Shown: piece by piece, positions 6,032-8,771 of the stretch
Numbering within the stretch: position 1 is the stretch's first letter
Layout: every line of letters starts with the position of its first letter
NCBI GenBank assembly: GCA_013695885.1
Contig: JACCZP010000202.1
Coordinates: forward strand, 1-8,771
DNA from: Thermoleophilaceae bacterium
GTDB lineage: Bacteria > Actinomycetota > Thermoleophilia > Solirubrobacterales > Thermoleophilaceae
Length of the DNA: 8,771 bases
Direction of reading: 5' to 3'
The notes under the pieces: model-generated
Told to the model about the DNA's origin: nothing
What the model saw: the letters and a program-made list of their open reading frames with translations, nothing else
Database searches by the model: none
Program-made: the position numbers and the translations under genes

Positions 6032-7171
6032 ATGCCCTCCGATCGATCGAACGGCGCCTCCGCCGGCGCGGGAGACCACGACGGGGTGCCCCCCGCCCCG
6101 CCCCATTCGGGCGCCCCCTCCCTCGAGCACGACTCCGAAGTCCGCGACGTCACCGTGATCGGCGCCGGTCCCGTCGGGCTCTCCACCGCGTTCTGGGCCG
6201 GGATGCGCGAGGCCTCGTCCCGCATCATCGACTCGCTGCCCGACCTCGGCGGCCAGCTCACCACGCTCTACCCCGAGAAGTGGATCTTCGACGTGCCCGG
6301 CTACCCGCGCGTGCTGGCCAAGGACCTCGTGGAGCAGCTCCGGCGCCAGACCCTCGACCAGTTCGACGTCCCGGTGCACCTCGAGACCACCGCCGACCGT
6401 GTGGAGTACGAGCCCGACCCCGAGGATCCCGAGCGGCAGATCATGCGCCTCGTCACCGACCGCGGCGACCTGCTCACCCGCACGATCGTCATCGCCGGCG
6501 GCCACGGCGCCTTCGAGCCGAAGAAGCTGCCGGGCTTCGACATGACCCCGTGGGAGGGTCGCGGCGCTCAGTACCTGGTGGGCGAGAAGGCGGCCTTCGC
6601 CGGCAAGCGCGTGATGATCGTGGGCGGCGGGGACTCCGCGTGCGACTGGACGGTGAACCTGCTGGACACCGCGGCCGACATCACGCTCGTGCACCGCCGC
6701 GAGGGCTTCCGCGCCCACGAGGTGACCGTGCGCGAGATCGAGGGCGCGCGCCTGGCCGGTCAGGTGGACGTGCGCACGCCGTACCAGATTCGCGAGGTGA
6801 GCGGCGAGCGCTCGATCGAGTCGGTCACGATCTTCCACTCGGAGACCGAGGAGGAGGTCGAGGTGCCATGCGACGCGATCCTGCTCCAGCTCGGCTTCAA
6901 GACTGCGCTCGGCCCCCTGAAGGCGTGGCCGCTCAAGGTCGAGAAGGGCGCTATCAAGGTCGACTCGCTGATGCGAACATCGATGGACGGCGTGTGGGCC
7001 GCCGGCGACATCACGACCTTCGACGGCAAGCTCAAGCTCATCGCCACCGGGTTCGCCGAGGCGGCGGTGGCGGTGGCCCAGGCCGTGCACCACATTCGGC
7101 CCGAGACGAAGCTCCAGCCGAAGTACTCGACCAATACCGGCGTGCCGGGTGCGGTGGAGGGGCAGGCGTGA
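6032..7171 (+). CDS. Ferredoxin/flavodoxin-NADP+ reductase, thioredoxin-reductase-like (YumC type)
   Basis: This 379-residue protein is a two-Rossmann flavoenzyme of the thioredoxin-reductase-like ferredoxin reductase type. It has FAD-binding GAGPVG (44-49), SLPDLGGQLTTLYPEKW (68-84, nearly as in Bacillus YumC), NADPH-binding GGGDSA (198-203) followed by HRR (221-223), and the FAD-contact WAAGDIT (322-328). Where thioredoxin reductases carry CxxC, this protein has GRGAQYLVG (176-184) with no cysteines, so it should reduce ferredoxin or flavodoxin rather than thioredoxin. Residues 1-37 are an added low-complexity, Ala/Gly/Pro/Ser-rich N-terminus absent from typical YumC; the strong SD favours this start. 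It is cytosolic and very probably co-transcribed with the upstream heme protein, to whose pathway it might supply electrons (inference). Confidence 0.93.
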   Translation: MPSDRSNGASAGAGDHDGVPPAPPHSGAPSLEHDSEVRDVTVIGAGPVGLSTAFWAGMREASSRIIDSLPDLGGQLTTLYPEKWIFDVPGYPRVLAKDLVEQLRRQTLDQFDVPVHLETTADRVEYEPDPEDPERQIMRLVTDRGDLLTRTIVIAGGHGAFEPKKLPGFDMTPWEGRGAQYLVGEKAAFAGKRVMIVGGGDSACDWTVNLLDTAADITLVHRREGFRAHEVTVREIEGARLAGQVDVRTPYQIREVSGERSIESVTIFHSETEEEVEVPCDAILLQLGFKTALGPLKAWPLKVEKGAIKVDSLMRTSMDGVWAAGDITTFDGKLKLIATGFAEAAVAVAQAVHHIRPETKLQPKYSTNTGVPGAVEGQA

Positions 7172-7219
7172 GGCCCTACGAGTGCTCCCCACGGTCGCCC
7201 CGGGGCGGGGGCACCACCG

Positions 7220-7238
7220 TCGTCGACGAGTGTTCACT
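7220..7238. repeat. Two small abutting palindromes downstream of the ferredoxin reductase
   Basis: TCGTCGACGA (7220-7229) is a perfect 10-bp palindrome. AGTG-TT-CACT (7229-7238) is a 4-2-4 inverted repeat that shares its first base and runs directly into the larger hairpin at 7239. They could be operator half-sites, or chance in GC-rich DNA. Confidence 0.3.
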
Positions 7239-7259
7239 TGAGCCCCATATAGGGGCTCA
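7239..7259 (+). terminator. Perfect 8-bp hairpin, candidate terminator of the hemQ-reductase operon
   Basis: TGAGCCCC (7239-7246) and GGGGCTCA (7252-7259) pair perfectly around the loop ATATA, and a G-U pair can extend the stem. It lies 67 nt after the reductase stop and 57 nt before the crotonase start. The downstream sequence is only mildly T-rich with no true T-tract, so it is either a tractless terminator or an operator. Confidence 0.5.
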
Positions 7260-7305
7260 GACTGCCACTCTTAGCTCTTCCCGAAGCCACGCCGGCGTTG
7301 CCGAC

Positions 7306-7311
7306 GGAGGA
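7306..7311 (+). promoter_or_regulatory. Strong ribosome binding site deciding a TTG start
   Basis: GGAGGA lies 6 nt before TTG at 7317. It is the best Shine-Dalgarno sequence in the window and fixes TTG as the crotonase start; no in-frame ATG is near it. Confidence 0.8.
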
Positions 7312-7316
7312 ACCCC

Positions 7317-7967
7317 TTGAACGCTGATGCTCAGGCCGCCGATGCGGTCCTCACCGAGCGCCGCGACGGGGTTCTCGTCGTGGCGCTCAACCGCCCCGAC
7401 GCGCGCAACGCGGTGAACGCCGCGGTGGCGCAGGGGATCGCCGATGCGATGGAGGAGCTCGAGGGCGACGGCGAGCTGCGGGTCGGCGTGCTGACCGGCG
7501 CCGGCGGCACGTACTGTGCCGGCATGGACCTGAAGGCCTTCGTCCGCGGCGAGTCGCCCTACGTCGAGGGGCGTGGCTTCGCCGGCATCGCCCAGCAGCC
7601 CCCCGGCAAGCCGATGATCGCTGCCGTGGAGGGGCTACGCGCTGGCCGGAGGCTTCGAGGTGGCACTCGCGTGCGACCTCATCGTGGCCGCCGAGGACGC
7701 CCGCTTCGGCATCCCCGAGGTCAAGCGCGGCCTGTTCGCGGCAGGCGGCGGCCTGATCCGCCTGCCCAAGCGAATCCCCTACCACATGGCAATGGAGCTG
7801 GCGCTCACCGGCGACCCGGTGGAGGCCCCTCGGGCTCGGGAGCTCGGTCTGGTCAACCGCGTGACCGCACCGGGGAGGCCCTGTCCGCCGCCCTCGAGCT
7901 GGCCGCGACGATCGCCCGCAACGGCCCGCTCGCCCTCGACGCCTCGAAGCGGGTGGTCCAGGGGTAG
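7317..7967 (+). pseudogene. Enoyl-CoA hydratase/isomerase (crotonase) family, two compensating frameshifts and truncated C-terminus
   Basis: Residues 1-106 read as a crotonase N-terminus: VVALNRPDARNAVN, then the oxyanion-loop CAGMDLKAF at 67-75. Near 7631-7634 (GGGG) one extra G shifts the frame. Without it the protein continues VEGYALAGGFEVALACDL..., IPEVKRGLF, MELALTGDPVEAPRARELGLVNRV. Near 7872-7875 a G is missing; restoring it returns to the original frame as GEALSAALELAATIARNGPLALDASKRVVQG. The corrected product has 216 residues. Its Glu114 and Glu134, 20 residues apart, match the catalytic pair Glu144/Glu164 of rat crotonase, and both lie in the shifted segment. Crotonases hydrate 2-enoyl-CoA in beta-oxidation or act on related acyl-CoA substrates; this substrate is unknown. 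Both shifts are in G runs, so sequencing or assembly error is likely. The protein still stops about 40-50 residues short of a usual family member, and no frame of the following 90 nt supplies the missing end. Confidence 0.85.
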
Positions 7968-8010
7968 GGGACGGCGCCAGGTCGGCGCGGGGTCCACCTC
8001 CAAGTAGCCT

Positions 8011-8030
8011 ATCTCTGTCCCGTCCGAGAT
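8011..8030. repeat. Short inverted repeat upstream of the antitoxin promoter
   Basis: ATCTC (8011-8015) and GAGAT (8026-8030) are perfect inverted arms with a 10-nt spacer, lying about 17 nt upstream of the -10 box. Toxin-antitoxin operons are usually autoregulated through such sites, but 5-bp arms are weak evidence. Confidence 0.25.
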
Positions 8031-8046
8031 TGTCGAACGAGACTGC

Positions 8047-8052
8047 TAAGGT
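8047..8052 (+). promoter_or_regulatory. Candidate -10 box of a leaderless promoter for the antitoxin gene
   Basis: TAAGGT fits TANNNT and ends exactly 7 nt before GTG at 8060, the same geometry as at 5223-5228 on the other strand. The gene has no Shine-Dalgarno sequence. This supports GTG 8060 over the in-frame TTG at 8030, which would place the box inside the coding region. No clear -35 is seen. Confidence 0.5.
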
Positions 8053-8059
8053 AGCCCGC

Positions 8060-8374
8060 GTGGACGACACCACCGTCCTACACGAGAGCCAGATCCCCGC
8101 GAACTCCGTCCGGGTGCCCGAGCCCGAGCCCGGCACCGCGACCATGGTGCACCGCTACCAGCAGGACCGAGCCGTGGTGCTGCACCCCGACGACTACGGA
8201 CGGCTCATCGAAGATAGCCGCCTCGTCGCCTTCCTCGGCCAGGTTGAGCCGATGCCGCCCGCGACGCCGGTCGAGCGCAAGACCCACGCGCTGGTGAGCA
8301 CCCCGGGTGCCGAGGCGCCGGTTCTTGAGGACTTCGACGCGCTGACGGCCTGGCTCGCCTACGCAGAGGAGTGA
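8060..8374 (+). CDS. Putative type II antitoxin (Phd/YefM-like)
   Basis: This 104-residue acidic protein starts at GTG 8060, chosen for the leaderless-type -10 box; a TTG at 8030 would add 10 residues. The central segment MVHRYQQDRAVVLHPDDYGRLIED resembles the part of Phd/YefM antitoxins where a DR-x-V core leads into a (P/S)xDYxRL helix. The C-terminal third (EDFDALTAWLAYAEE) is acidic and hydrophobic, as expected for a toxin-wrapping tail. The resemblance is partial and the family call relies heavily on the neighbour. It overlaps a PemK/MazF-like toxin gene by 4 nt, the usual antitoxin-toxin order. Codons such as CTA, GTA, AGT and GTT are more frequent than in neighbouring genes, hinting at acquired DNA. 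An antitoxin of this type would bind the toxin and repress the shared promoter. Confidence 0.6.
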   Translation: MDDTTVLHESQIPANSVRVPEPEPGTATMVHRYQQDRAVVLHPDDYGRLIEDSRLVAFLGQVEPMPPATPVERKTHALVSTPGAEAPVLEDFDALTAWLAYAEE

Positions 8375-8771
8375 TAGGCCGCGCGCGCTGGGCGCTTGCC
8401 CCCTACGCGCCGGCAGCCCCCTTTCGGCTCTACCCCGGACCCGGCGACCGCCCTCCCATCACCGTTGCCGACGCTACCGTGCTGCGCCGTGCCGCGCAGC
8501 GCGGCGGCGACGCCGAGATCACCGTCCTGACCACCGCGAAGGTGCGCCCGGTGCTCGTGATCGCCGACGCGGGCGCCAGCTTCGAGGATCCAGCGATCCT
8601 CGCACTGCGGCTCGTGCGCTTCTCCAAGCTCGACCCGGTCGAGCAGAACGCGACCCGACAGGGACAAGCGCCGCGCCTGGTTCATCTGCGTCCCGAGCGA
8701 TTCCCCGGGCTGCCCGAAGAGAACGCCGCGCTCATCACCGACCTCGTGCGCATCGCCCACAGTGCCCTCGA
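8371..8771 (+). CDS. Putative PemK/MazF-like toxin, GTG start, 3' end outside window
   Basis: The frame is open from GTG 8371 to the window edge (133 complete codons). The start overlaps the antitoxin stop as GTGA, with AGAGGA directly before it, so translation is probably coupled. The N-terminus GRARWALAPY resembles the first strand of MazF-fold toxins (RRGDVWLV type). AKVRPVLVIAD (56-66) matches the G(R)RPALVLS strand, ILALRLVRFSKLD (76-88) the following strand, and PRLVHLRPERFPGLPEENAALITDLVRIAHSAL (101-133) the C-terminal GLP...VLxDQVR segment. MazF/PemK toxins are mRNA-cleaving ribonucleases neutralised by their antitoxin. The loop between the first strand and the RPVLV strand is longer (about 45 residues) than in classical MazF, so this would be a divergent member. 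The catalytic Arg and Ser/Thr positions cannot be assigned confidently by eye. Confidence 0.62.
   Translation, partial: MIGRARWALAPYAPAAPFRLYPGPGDRPPITVADATVLRRAAQRGGDAEITVLTTAKVRPVLVIADAGASFEDPAILALRLVRFSKLDPVEQNATRQGQAPRLVHLRPERFPGLPEENAALITDLVRIAHSAL

Noticed and set aside
5972..7237. 421-residue open frame on the minus strand opposite the ferredoxin reductase
   Set aside because: The plus strand encodes a clear flavoenzyme; the antisense translation is a His/Val/Arg/Gly-rich shadow.
7631..7875. Programmed ribosomal frameshifting in the crotonase gene
   Set aside because: Two opposite shifts in plain G runs, without slippery heptamers or a downstream structure, are far better explained by homopolymer sequencing errors or mutation.
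7387..8145. 252-residue open frame on the minus strand across the crotonase and antitoxin start
   Set aside because: It is antisense to two recognisable coding regions and its translation is Arg/Ser/Ala/Gly-rich with no family pattern.

Overview
The window is GC-rich bacterial DNA with very dense coding and strong G/C bias at third codon positions. Several traits point to an actinobacterium-like genome. One protein starts with a PimA-like GT4 glycosyltransferase. A chlorite-dismutase-family heme protein carries an actinobacterial-type motif around its heme ligand. Two genes have TANNNT -10 boxes exactly 7 nt before the start codon, the layout of leaderless transcripts. A deep lineage such as Thermoleophilia would fit, but this placement is inference from sequence character only.

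Layout. (1) 1-1302, plus strand: the 3' part of a cobalamin-dependent methionine synthase (end of the B12-binding domain, AdoMet activation domain, and an unusual acidic tail), cut by the window edge. (2) 1334-1930, plus: a DedA/VTT-family membrane protein. (3) 5215-1962, minus: an apparent two-gene operon. It holds a 767-residue fusion of a PimA-like glycosyltransferase with a flippase-like (lysylphosphatidylglycerol-synthase-type) membrane domain, then an RdmC-like alpha/beta hydrolase. (4) 5216-5319: a compact divergent control region with a leaderless-type promoter and two adjacent perfect 6-2-6 inverted repeats, one of them a near-consensus CRP/FNR-family site. (5) 5320-7171, plus: a chlorite-dismutase-family protein (probable coproheme decarboxylase) and a thioredoxin-reductase-like ferredoxin-NADP reductase, 10 nt apart. 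(6) 7172-7316: the largest gene-free gap (145 nt), with a run of inverted repeats. (7) 7317-7967, plus: an enoyl-CoA hydratase gene with two compensating frameshifts and a missing C-terminal end. (8) 8060-8771, plus: a toxin-antitoxin-like pair, a Phd/YefM-like antitoxin and a PemK/MazF-like toxin that overlap by 4 nt. The toxin runs off the window and uses a GTG start.

How the genes may work together. The heme protein and ferredoxin reductase form a plausible heme/redox operon, and the CRP/FNR-like site upstream would suit redox or cAMP control. The glycosyltransferase-flippase fusion would glycosylate a membrane lipid and possibly translocate it, with the hydrolase expressed downstream. The toxin-antitoxin pair beside a truncated crotonase looks like an accessory module that entered this otherwise housekeeping region. 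No RNA gene, CRISPR array or insertion sequence was seen. No gene-free stretch exceeds 300 bases.
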